DNA of 5,098 bases from Pseudodesulfovibrio sp. (lineage in GTDB: Bacteria > Desulfobacterota > Desulfovibrionia > Desulfovibrionales > Desulfovibrionaceae). Below the pieces are notes generated by a model that saw nothing but the letters and a program-made list of their open reading frames with translations, was not told the origin of the DNA and ran no database searches. Every line of letters starts with the position of its first letter. Position 1 is the first letter of the stretch. The DNA is taken from NCBI GenBank assembly GCA_022712815.1, contig JAFLJW010000179.1, positions 1 to 5,098 of the forward strand. Reading direction: 5' to 3'. The translations under genes and the position numbers were made by a program. This document shows, one piece after another, positions 1 through 5,098 of the stretch.

Positions 1-102
1 CAGGATCACGCAACGAAATGGCTCTGGACATATAACAACGAACGGCCCAACATGGGCATTGGTGGCATCACCCCGATGCAAAAACGGAGAAGGGCCGCAT
101 AG
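1..102 (+). CDS. IS3-family transposase (OrfB), C-terminal end, cut by the window edge
   Basis: Frame 1 is open from the first base and reads 33 residues to a TAG at 100-102. It contains the stretch WTYNNERPNMGIGGITP, the typical end of the DDE integrase-core transposase (OrfB) of IS3-family elements, close to the IS407 group. In that family OrfB carries the catalytic DDE triad and is normally made as an OrfAB fusion by frameshifting; the triad and OrfA lie outside the window. The residues after the motif (MQKRRRAA) are a normal basic tail, so the 3' end looks intact. Whether the whole element is intact cannot be judged here. The gene sits directly upstream of a regulator gene whose front is missing, which fits insertion into that gene. 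Confidence 0.88.
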   Translation, partial: QDHATKWLWTYNNERPNMGIGGITPMQKRRRAA

Positions 103-139
103 CCTCTACTTGAAAGAGCTATTAAAAATGGGATGATTA
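1..139 (+). mobile_element. Right end of an IS3-family insertion sequence (boundary approximate)
   Basis: After the transposase stop at 102 there are about 37 bases of non-coding sequence ending in AAAAATGGGATGATTACC (about 122-139). A short tail of this kind with a G-rich then ATTACC ending is, as I recall, usual at the right end of IS407-like IS3 elements. Beyond about 140 the sequence reads as the coding frame of a sigma-54 activator, which places the junction near 139. The left end and the target-site duplication are outside the window, so the exact boundary is uncertain by several bases. Confidence 0.5.
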
Positions 140-483
140 CCCCGCGCCCGACACTCAGTGACGCAGCACTTCGCTCTCTTCGACACCATCAGTGGCCGGG
201 AAATGTTCGGTAGTTGGAGAATCTTATCCAACGGCTGATTGTCATAGTGGATCATGACCTCATCGAGGTGACAGATCTTCCTGATGCCATGCGCTTTACC
301 ATCCCCAGGGAGGGACGGGTGGACCGAAGCTTGGCAGAGGTGGAAAGTGAGCATATTTCCAACGTTCTGGCTGTGACCAACAACAACACTCGAGCGGCAA
401 AGATACTGGGGATCAACCGAAAAACATTGCGGGAGAAACTCAAACGATTTGAAAATATCCAGCAGGCGAAAAAAAGGACTTGA
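140..483 (+). pseudogene. Remnant of a sigma-54-dependent response regulator (NtrC family), broken by IS insertion and a nonsense codon
   Basis: Frame 1 from about 140 encodes TLSDAALRSLRHHQWPGNVR, then TAG at 211-213, then LENLIQRLIVIVDHD and onward to a TGA at 481-483. WPGNVRELEN is the hallmark near the end of the AAA+ domain of sigma-54 activators (NtrC, ZraR and relatives); here the glutamate codon after WPGNVR has become TAG, a single G-to-T change if the ancestor used GAG. The C-terminus is a Fis-type helix-turn-helix (SEHISNVLAVTNNNTRAAKI, then LGINRKTLREKLKRF) that would bind enhancer-like sites. The receiver domain and the ATPase core (GAFTGA loop, Walker motifs) are absent, apparently displaced by the adjacent insertion sequence. 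A TTG at 214 could restart translation to give an 89-residue DNA-binding fragment, but no convincing ribosome-binding site precedes it. Family identity is secure; the regulated pathway is not visible. Confidence 0.85.
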
Positions 484-570
484 AATAGCGAGGATTTGCA
501 GCTCACTATAGATATGTTTACGAGAAATTTTACTTTTGAAGACTACTGTTTTTTAGGGGGATCACCAAAT
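484..570. other. Convergent intergenic gap without a clear terminator
   Basis: This AT-rich 87-base gap separates the end of the regulator remnant (+) from the end of the CHAT-protein gene (-). I looked for a stem followed by a T-run on either strand and found no convincing Rho-independent terminator. The T-run at 549-554 has no GC-rich stem before it on the plus strand. Confidence 0.5.
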
Positions 571-3500
571 CTACTTCTTCGACAGCTTTACCTTAACTTT
601 CTGATCCTTATTCAAATTGACCCAAAACGTATACGGTTTATATCCCTTCATCGAAACCCTGATTTGGTATTCTCCGGCTGGCAGCTTAATATTTGCCCGA
701 TAGTTTTTCCGTGAATTCAACAAAATGATCATCGCATCTTTTGGGTCGGTCTCAATCATCAATGAATGAGAAGCGCCCCCTTTTTCCTCTTTTGGATACT
801 TCCTATCCAAGGACACTTTCAAGACCACAGGACTTTCTTCAATCTCAACATCCACTATTTGATGTTCATAGCCTCGCTTGGATATACGCACCTGATACTT
901 GCCTGCCGGGAGCTTCACGTTAGGTTCGTATTTCTCCTTGATGCCTACCAAGATAATTTTCGCATCATCGGGGTCGGCTGAAACGAGAAGCGGATAATGA
1001 GGATTATAGACACGATTGGAAGCACCAACCAATTGGAAGGAAGCCCAATGGAACGGCTGAGAATATCGGCGGATTGTATCCTTTTGAGCCTTCTGCAAGG
1101 CCATGTCCTTCGTATGCTTGGCTAGGTGCTTATAAAAACGAGTCATGAGGTAACTGGTAGACTTGTCATCCACTTTCCACGATGAGGCCAGCAGGGACTG
1201 TGTTCCTGCGAAAAACACACCTCTCTGCAACCCAATCAACTCATCACCGGAACTGTATTTGCTGACACCTGTCTGGCAGGCAGACAGAGTAACCAAGGAT
1301 GCACGCCAGCGGCATGAGAAAAGTTCATCGGTCATGAGCTGCCCATCATCAGTTTCACTGGGATACAGCATTATTCTGGAAGCAAGCGGACGCTCTGGAT
1401 CGAAAAGTCCATGAGAAGCGATATGAATTATTTTGTACCCACCGGCATGATTCTTCAACAGAGTTTCTGTCCCTTCGTCTCCCAAAAGGACATCGGCATC
1501 AGGCAACACCTCACCAATGGCTATGGCTTCTTTTTCAGAGTAGGCAAGGTCTCCCGTAGGATTGCCAATGACCAAAGCCCTCCCGTTTCTGGGTGCTTTC
1601 TTTTTATTGACGATGGATAATACCGTAGCACTCGGTACATAAGAAATGGCGTAGCGTTCAATCAGATAATGCTTTCCAGACAAAAGAGCCTGGAAAGGCA
1701 AGTAGTGCAATCCCCGATGCGGTATGATGACAAGACGTTCGCACTTCAGATGCTCCCGGACTGGAGCAATAAGTGTTTTATACAGTTCTCGTGCTGTATT
1801 ACGGTCATACTCCAATTCAATAATGGACTGACGAAGCTTGCCTATTTTGGCAATCAAATCCTCATGATCAACATCGACAGTGACGCACTCCATTTCGTCA
1901 CGACGGACTACGATGATGTTCAACTTCCCTTCAGTGAAATAATATTCGAGTATGGCTGTATCGTTATCAATCAAATCCTGAATCTTCTTGCTCTCAAGGA
2001 CCTTTACGCTTGAAAGGGAATAAATCTCGTCATAGCTGTTGTCGTCCAGATTACTCCCGACGATTTCAAGTCCACGCAGAGAGGTTTCCTCTGCATATGC
2101 GACCTGATCAACACCAATTCCCGCACTCTCAAGGACACTGTCCAGCTCGACACGACTCTGATAATACTTGTTGGCCAGTTTATTCTGCCCGCTACTTTTC
2201 AGCGTGATTTTGTCGCTACCAAGGATATCAAGAAATGCTCTGGACTTTGATCTTTCCACGTATTCAAGAGCCAGTTCTATCTTGTTCAACCCTATGAGTG
2301 CCTGAATCATCTTTGCATACAGGACCTGCTTGAAACCAAAATAAGCAACACGCTCATTCTCGGAGTAGATGGTTAGCCGCTGCCGCTCGGTTATTTCGAT
2401 GGCTTCGCCATACTGTTCAACGGCTTTATCGGGCCTGTTTTGTAAAGAATAGGCCTCACCTATTGCCAACATATAGACGGTCATCTCATACTTGTTCAGG
2501 TACCGATTCAACAGAAGTGTATACGGGGCCATAAACTGACTAAATCGCTGGGAGTCATTGTTGTCAATCGTATAAACCGGACTAAGGAATTGGGCATTCA
2601 TGATCGATTCATGGACCCCGTAGTCTACTTTCTTGTCCTCCCAAAGCAGCTTGACAGTATCTTCAGTCAAGGAGCTTCCCCCAGAGTGTTGGTTATAGCC
2701 CGGCTGGCTGGCTGCCGCAGCATCTCCAGCCGCGGCGAGTAATGTCACACCAATTTTTGCAATCACCACAGCGGCACTGGTCAAACCTGCTATGAACTTC
2801 TTTCCATTCAATCGGTTCTTGTTCTTTTCGGCAAGCTCGTTCCGATACTGTTCCTGAAGCATCCTGGACATTGAATGATATCGCTTCATCGTGGCAGCTT
2901 CTATCAGCTTGATACCAGCAAGAAGTTTTTCATGATGCTCAAGGGCAGCCTGAAAATCTCCTTTTTTCATCAAGGCCAAGGTCAACCAGTAGTTGAGACG
3001 GTTAATTTTATCCTGCTTTTCCAGTGAATCACTCGCTGTGACCTGCCCTTCGCAAAAACCACGCGAAGTCAATATCGCATCAACAAAAGCATCCTGATCG
3101 GATACACCTACAGCCAGAGCCTGAACTGCCATTTGCGCCTTGAGAAAGCTCTTCTCAAACGCTGAAAAGGAAGATGAGGACTCAATGAACGCGGAGTATA
3201 GAAGAAAAAGGTCCTTATTGATCACTTGCGCATTGGATATCCCATCTTTGACCGGGGCTATTCCACCAAGCTTTTCCCCAAGGAAGGTATGCCGCATGGC
3301 AACTCTGGCAAGGGTATTATCAAAATCTCCTTGCCGGACATTTTCGATGTACTTATCATTAAAAGTGAAATCCATGGACTCTTCGCCGCCAAGGAAGCCC
3401 TCCTTCGCATAAAAGGAATAATAGAGAAAGCGATTGGAATTAAAGTAATCAGATAGGGGCAGTGTGTTGATCCCTTTTGCCCGCAATTGATCATAAATAA

Positions 3501-3831
3501 CCCGCGTCTGTTCATTGTAATCTTTGGCCTTCTGAAAATCGACCAGACCATAGGTATACACATCAGCCAGATCGTCGAGGATGTAGAGTTTGCCCTCAAG
3601 ATCACAGCCCTCTTTGTTGCCTTCGGCACAGGCGGTATCAATAATTGACAGTTTATCCTGCAGAAGTTCGACCAACGCCTTGAATTTCTTCTCCCGCTTG
3701 TAATAGGTCACGAACGTTCTGGTATCAGCGATTGAGACCTCTTCATCGTCCTCCGCTGTTGATGCCATCACAGGACTGACGAACAAGATGGTCAACAGGC
3801 AAACAAGTCCCCAAATCAAATCCTTTCTCAT
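571..3831 (-). CDS. Exported TPR-CHAT (caspase-like) domain protein with two C-terminal PEGA domains
   Basis: A 1086-residue protein. Residues 1-23 form a signal peptide (basic MRKD, hydrophobic core, probable cleavage after VMA), so the N-terminus should be exported. Helical TPR-like repeats lie near 81-116, 277-307, 449-483 and 496-536; the last ends ALEYVERSKSRAFLDIL, typical of the repeat block preceding CHAT domains. Residues about 684-937 are a CHAT domain, a clan CD (caspase/separase-related) peptidase fold. Both catalytic residues are present: His807 in HIASHG and Cys852 in LSACQTG; DELIGLQRGVFFAG, SSWKVDD and HWASFQLVG are further family landmarks. Residues 946-1009 and 1022-1085 are two PEGA domains (KLPAGKYQVRISKRGY and KLPAGEYQIRVSMKGY), small beta modules usual in surface or envelope proteins. 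A hydrophobic stretch at 346-374 may be a second membrane segment. The ATG overlaps the stop of the upstream lipoprotein gene (ATGA) and has a strong ribosome-binding site. Domain calls are firm; protease activity, substrate and exact location are inferred. Confidence 0.93.
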   Translation of the reverse strand: MRKDLIWGLVCLLTILFVSPVMASTAEDDEEVSIADTRTFVTYYKREKKFKALVELLQDKLSIIDTACAEGNKEGCDLEGKLYILDDLADVYTYGLVDFQKAKDYNEQTRVIYDQLRAKGINTLPLSDYFNSNRFLYYSFYAKEGFLGGEESMDFTFNDKYIENVRQGDFDNTLARVAMRHTFLGEKLGGIAPVKDGISNAQVINKDLFLLYSAFIESSSSFSAFEKSFLKAQMAVQALAVGVSDQDAFVDAILTSRGFCEGQVTASDSLEKQDKINRLNYWLTLALMKKGDFQAALEHHEKLLAGIKLIEAATMKRYHSMSRMLQEQYRNELAEKNKNRLNGKKFIAGLTSAAVVIAKIGVTLLAAAGDAAAASQPGYNQHSGGSSLTEDTVKLLWEDKKVDYGVHESIMNAQFLSPVYTIDNNDSQRFSQFMAPYTLLLNRYLNKYEMTVYMLAIGEAYSLQNRPDKAVEQYGEAIEITERQRLTIYSENERVAYFGFKQVLYAKMIQALIGLNKIELALEYVERSKSRAFLDILGSDKITLKSSGQNKLANKYYQSRVELDSVLESAGIGVDQVAYAEETSLRGLEIVGSNLDDNSYDEIYSLSSVKVLESKKIQDLIDNDTAILEYYFTEGKLNIIVVRRDEMECVTVDVDHEDLIAKIGKLRQSIIELEYDRNTARELYKTLIAPVREHLKCERLVIIPHRGLHYLPFQALLSGKHYLIERYAISYVPSATVLSIVNKKKAPRNGRALVIGNPTGDLAYSEKEAIAIGEVLPDADVLLGDEGTETLLKNHAGGYKIIHIASHGLFDPERPLASRIMLYPSETDDGQLMTDELFSCRWRASLVTLSACQTGVSKYSSGDELIGLQRGVFFAGTQSLLASSWKVDDKSTSYLMTRFYKHLAKHTKDMALQKAQKDTIRRYSQPFHWASFQLVGASNRVYNPHYPLLVSADPDDAKIILVGIKEKYEPNVKLPAGKYQVRISKRGYEHQIVDVEIEESPVVLKVSLDRKYPKEEKGGASHSLMIETDPKDAMIILLNSRKNYRANIKLPAGEYQIRVSMKGYKPYTFWVNLNKDQKVKVKLSKK

Positions 3832-4520
3832 GACTTGTCTCCTTTCACGATCTCATCAATCAAATCCTGAGCGCAAAGATAGGCGGTGTAGGAAAACAAG
3901 GTGCGCTGATTCTGAAAGTCCCGTTCATGCTTGCCGATGAAATGTACTGGTTCATGCAGTGGGTCGCTTAAATACTTGTATTCCTGCTTTTCAATGACAA
4001 CAGTTCGTAACGGCAGAAATGTTTGTCCATCAACCAGCTTTACTTCCAGCCCGACTGTGGCTTCGGAGTCGACTTTTGCCTGGGTAACTGCCGGAAAAAT
4101 GATCACATCGTATTCGCCCGGTTCGATGCCACCCAAAGAATCAAGAGTGTCCATCTGTAGCTTTCTAAGCTCTGCGGCAATGCCAATATTTTTCTGAATA
4201 ATGAAAAGGTATTCTTTGGGAATAAAATAGCCGTCAGAATAATCAAGTTCATCTTCGTTGGAGTAAAATTCTCCCGTGAGGGCTTTGGCGTGGGGATCTT
4301 TCAGAGTCCGAACAGAGTCCGGCAAGGGCAAAGGGGAAATCATGGCGACTTTGATATCCGGGGCTTGGATATTTTCCCTGGTTGGTTTTTGGGCAAAATC
4401 AAGATTCCAATTGCCGATTTTAGCCTTGCAACCTGTCAGTGAAATAAAGACACAGCACAGAAGCCCGAGCAGACAGTGTCCCCAAGGTGAGGTTCTATCC
4501 CTGTCAGAAAAAAGGCGCAT
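3828..4520 (-). CDS. Putative lipoprotein of unknown family, operon partner of the CHAT protein
   Basis: A 230-residue protein with a lipoprotein signal: a basic, rather long n-region (MRLFSDRDR), a hydrophobic core at about 16-29 and the lipobox LTGC with lipidation cysteine Cys31. Residue +2 is Lys, not Asp, so by the E. coli Lol rule it would go to the outer membrane, if that rule holds in this organism. The mature part is alpha/beta-looking: a strand-turn segment near 56-68 (KVAMISPLPLPDS), a helix near 102-130, then a beta-rich stretch at 137-183 (YDVIIFPAVTQAKV and following). I do not recognise the family. The start is supported by AAGGGG 7 bases upstream. The stop overlaps the CHAT gene start by four bases, so the proteins are probably made together and act in one complex or pathway. 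A role as anchor, inhibitor or substrate of the CHAT protein is possible but unproven. Confidence 0.85.
   Translation of the reverse strand: MRLFSDRDRTSPWGHCLLGLLCCVFISLTGCKAKIGNWNLDFAQKPTRENIQAPDIKVAMISPLPLPDSVRTLKDPHAKALTGEFYSNEDELDYSDGYFIPKEYLFIIQKNIGIAAELRKLQMDTLDSLGGIEPGEYDVIIFPAVTQAKVDSEATVGLEVKLVDGQTFLPLRTVVIEKQEYKYLSDPLHEPVHFIGKHERDFQNQRTLFSYTAYLCAQDLIDEIVKGDKS
3839..3845 (-). promoter_or_regulatory. Ribosome-binding site of the CHAT-protein gene
   Basis: The minus strand reads AAAGGAG, then 7 bases, then the ATG at 3831. This strong Shine-Dalgarno sequence lies inside the end of the lipoprotein gene. With the ATGA stop/start overlap it supports both the chosen start and translational coupling of the two genes. 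Confidence 0.8.
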
Positions 4521-4527
4521 AACGGTT

Positions 4528-4533
4528 CCCCTT
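4528..4533 (-). promoter_or_regulatory. Ribosome-binding site of the lipoprotein gene
   Basis: The minus strand reads AAGGGG (within AAGAAGGGG) 7 bases before the ATG at 4520. This supports the start that gives the complete lipoprotein signal sequence. Confidence 0.65.
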
Positions 4534-4601
4534 CTTTTTTGGGCGACGTGTCACCCGGCCTCTTCCCGTCAGAATACGGCCCCGGAAAAATAATTGCACA
4601 A

Positions 4602-4630
4602 GGACAAATCTTGCTGCGTCATGTTTGTCC
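4602..4630. repeat. Short inverted repeat (7-bp arms) in the gap upstream of the lipoprotein gene
   Basis: GGACAAA at 4602-4608 and TTTGTCC at 4624-4630 are perfect inverted arms around a 15-base loop. On the minus strand the second arm is followed by TTGTGCAATTATTTTT, so it could be a weak terminator for the TPR gene. Equally it could be a dyad operator for the lipoprotein/CHAT operon, about 80-110 bases before its start codon. The stem is AT-rich and the T-run is displaced by about ten bases, so neither role is secure. I saw no good -35/-10 pair in this 186-base gap (4521-4706). Confidence 0.35.
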
Positions 4631-4706
4631 GTTTTCCTGCAAAACCAGAAACTCCGGGCCGCCTTTCCCGACCTTGAAAGATGACCCCGGTTCTCCCCTC
4701 CCCTTT

Positions 4707-5098
4707 CTATTGGCAAATTCCCTTTTCGCGGGTAAATTCCAACAACTTGCAGTTGCCTAGTTCGCACGCCCTGTATGCATCCTGACATCCTCGTTTGTTT
4801 TGTCTGGACACAAAGTAGGCAATCCCCCGGTTAGAGTAAGTCACACCCTTCGGATCGAGTTCAATGGCTCGGCTGTAATCCTGTATTGCCCGTTTTCTCT
4901 GATCGAGGTCGGAATAGGCAAGCCCCCGGTTGTAGTAGGCCTGTGCATTTTTCGGATCGAGTTCAATGGCCCGGTCATAATTCTGTATTGCCCGATTATT
5001 CTGGCCGAGGTCAGAATAGGCAGTCCCCCGGTTGTAGTAGGCCTGTGCATCCTTCGGATCAAGTTCAATGGCCCGGTTATAATCCTGTATTGCCCGAT
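4707..5098 (-). CDS. TPR-repeat protein, C-terminal part (5' end outside the window)
   Basis: The minus strand is open from the window edge (first full codon 5096-5094) to a TAG at 4707-4709, giving 129 residues with no start in the window. It consists of three TPR units of 34, 34 and 33 residues (RAIQDYNRAIELDP, then AYYNRGTAYSDLGQ and variants), covering residues 1-101 of the fragment. A cysteine-containing tail follows (GCQDAYRACELGNCKLLEF, ending EKGICQ). TPR units pack as helix pairs forming a protein-binding scaffold. The tail with spaced cysteines resembles one I recall on other TPR proteins of delta-proteobacteria; disulfides in an exported protein would be consistent but cannot be shown, because the N-terminus is missing. 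The gene lies on the same strand as the lipoprotein/CHAT pair, 186 bases upstream, so co-transcription is possible. Identification as TPR is firm; the partner is unknown. Confidence 0.9.
   Translation of the reverse strand, partial: RAIQDYNRAIELDPKDAQAYYNRGTAYSDLGQNNRAIQNYDRAIELDPKNAQAYYNRGLAYSDLDQRKRAIQDYSRAIELDPKGVTYSNRGIAYFVSRQNKRGCQDAYRACELGNCKLLEFTREKGICQ
4794..5096 (-). repeat. Tandem 102-bp (34-codon) coding repeats of the TPR gene
   Basis: Units lie at 4995-5096, 4893-4994 and 4794-4892. By hand comparison the first two differ at about 13 of 102 bases. The third matches well over its first 45 bases (about 6 differences from unit 2), then diverges and is one codon shorter (GVTYSNRG in place of NAQAYYNRG). 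The two bases before 5096 fit the end of another unit, so the array probably continues past the edge. Such nucleotide-level similarity points to recent duplication or gene conversion between units. Confidence 0.88.

Noticed and set aside
214..483. Intact 89-residue DNA-binding protein starting at TTG 214
   Set aside because: The frame begins right after the nonsense codon in the middle of a conserved AAA+ motif and lacks a convincing ribosome-binding site, so it is better described as part of a pseudogene.
541..573. Terminator shared by the convergent genes
   Set aside because: There is a run of T at 549-554 but no stem of useful length next to it on either strand.
1669..2013. Plus-strand open frame of 114 codons opposite the CHAT gene
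   Set aside because: Antisense shadow of a strongly supported coding region; no ribosome-binding site or recognisable motif.
3258..3641. Minus-strand open frame of 127 codons in another frame of the CHAT gene
   Set aside because: Lies wholly within the N-terminal TPR region of the large gene and has no domain features; the containing frame is continuous for 1086 codons.
4504..4788. Minus-strand open frame of 94 codons spanning the gap before the lipoprotein gene
   Set aside because: It overlaps the TPR gene end and the lipoprotein start in another frame, is rich in Arg and Gly without any domain signal, and would cover the ribosome-binding site.
4841..5068. Minus-strand open frame with repeated MNLIRRMHRPTTTGGLP-like units
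   Set aside because: It is a shifted frame across the 102-bp TPR repeats. The repeats keep any frame open and periodic; the TPR frame has the family motifs and a proper C-terminus.
4794..5096. CRISPR-like array
   Set aside because: The periodicity is 102 bp with no separate unique spacers, and the units translate as TPR motifs.

Overview
This is a bacterial window of moderate G+C content. A sigma-54-type regulator remnant, an IS3-family transposase, an exported CHAT/PEGA protein and TPR proteins with a cysteine-containing tail together resemble a Gram-negative delta-proteobacterial (Desulfobacterota-like) genome. That placement is inferred from gene flavour only; nothing here fixes the taxon.

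Layout, left to right. Positions 1-102 (+) hold the last 33 codons of an IS3-family transposase, followed by the presumed right end of that element at about 139. Immediately beyond, at about 140-483 (+), lies the C-terminal remnant of a sigma-54-dependent (NtrC-type) activator: the end of the AAA+ domain plus a Fis-type DNA-binding domain. The gene is broken twice. The insertion sequence has removed or separated its front, and a TAG stands where the conserved glutamate codon of the WPGNVRELEN motif is expected. Positions 484-570 are a short convergent gap in which I see no clear terminator.

The core of the window is a two-gene minus-strand operon. A 230-residue lipoprotein of unrecognised family (3828-4520) overlaps by four bases (ATGA) a 1086-residue protein (571-3831). 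The large protein has a signal peptide, TPR-like helical repeats, an internal hydrophobic segment, a CHAT (caspase-like) peptidase domain with His807 and Cys852 both present, and two C-terminal PEGA domains. The features suggest an envelope-located CHAT protein with a lipoprotein partner.

A 186-base gap (4521-4706) holds the ribosome-binding site of the lipoprotein gene and a 7-bp inverted repeat, but no promoter I would defend. From 4707 to the window edge, also on the minus strand, is the 3' end of a TPR-repeat protein. It is built of near-identical 34-codon (102-bp) DNA repeats and ends in a cysteine-containing tail.

Working model (inference): the lipoprotein tethers or regulates the CHAT/PEGA protein at the envelope, and TPR modules in the large protein, possibly also in the neighbouring TPR protein, recruit partners or substrates. 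The broken regulator and the IS at the left edge show that side of the locus is decaying or has been rearranged.
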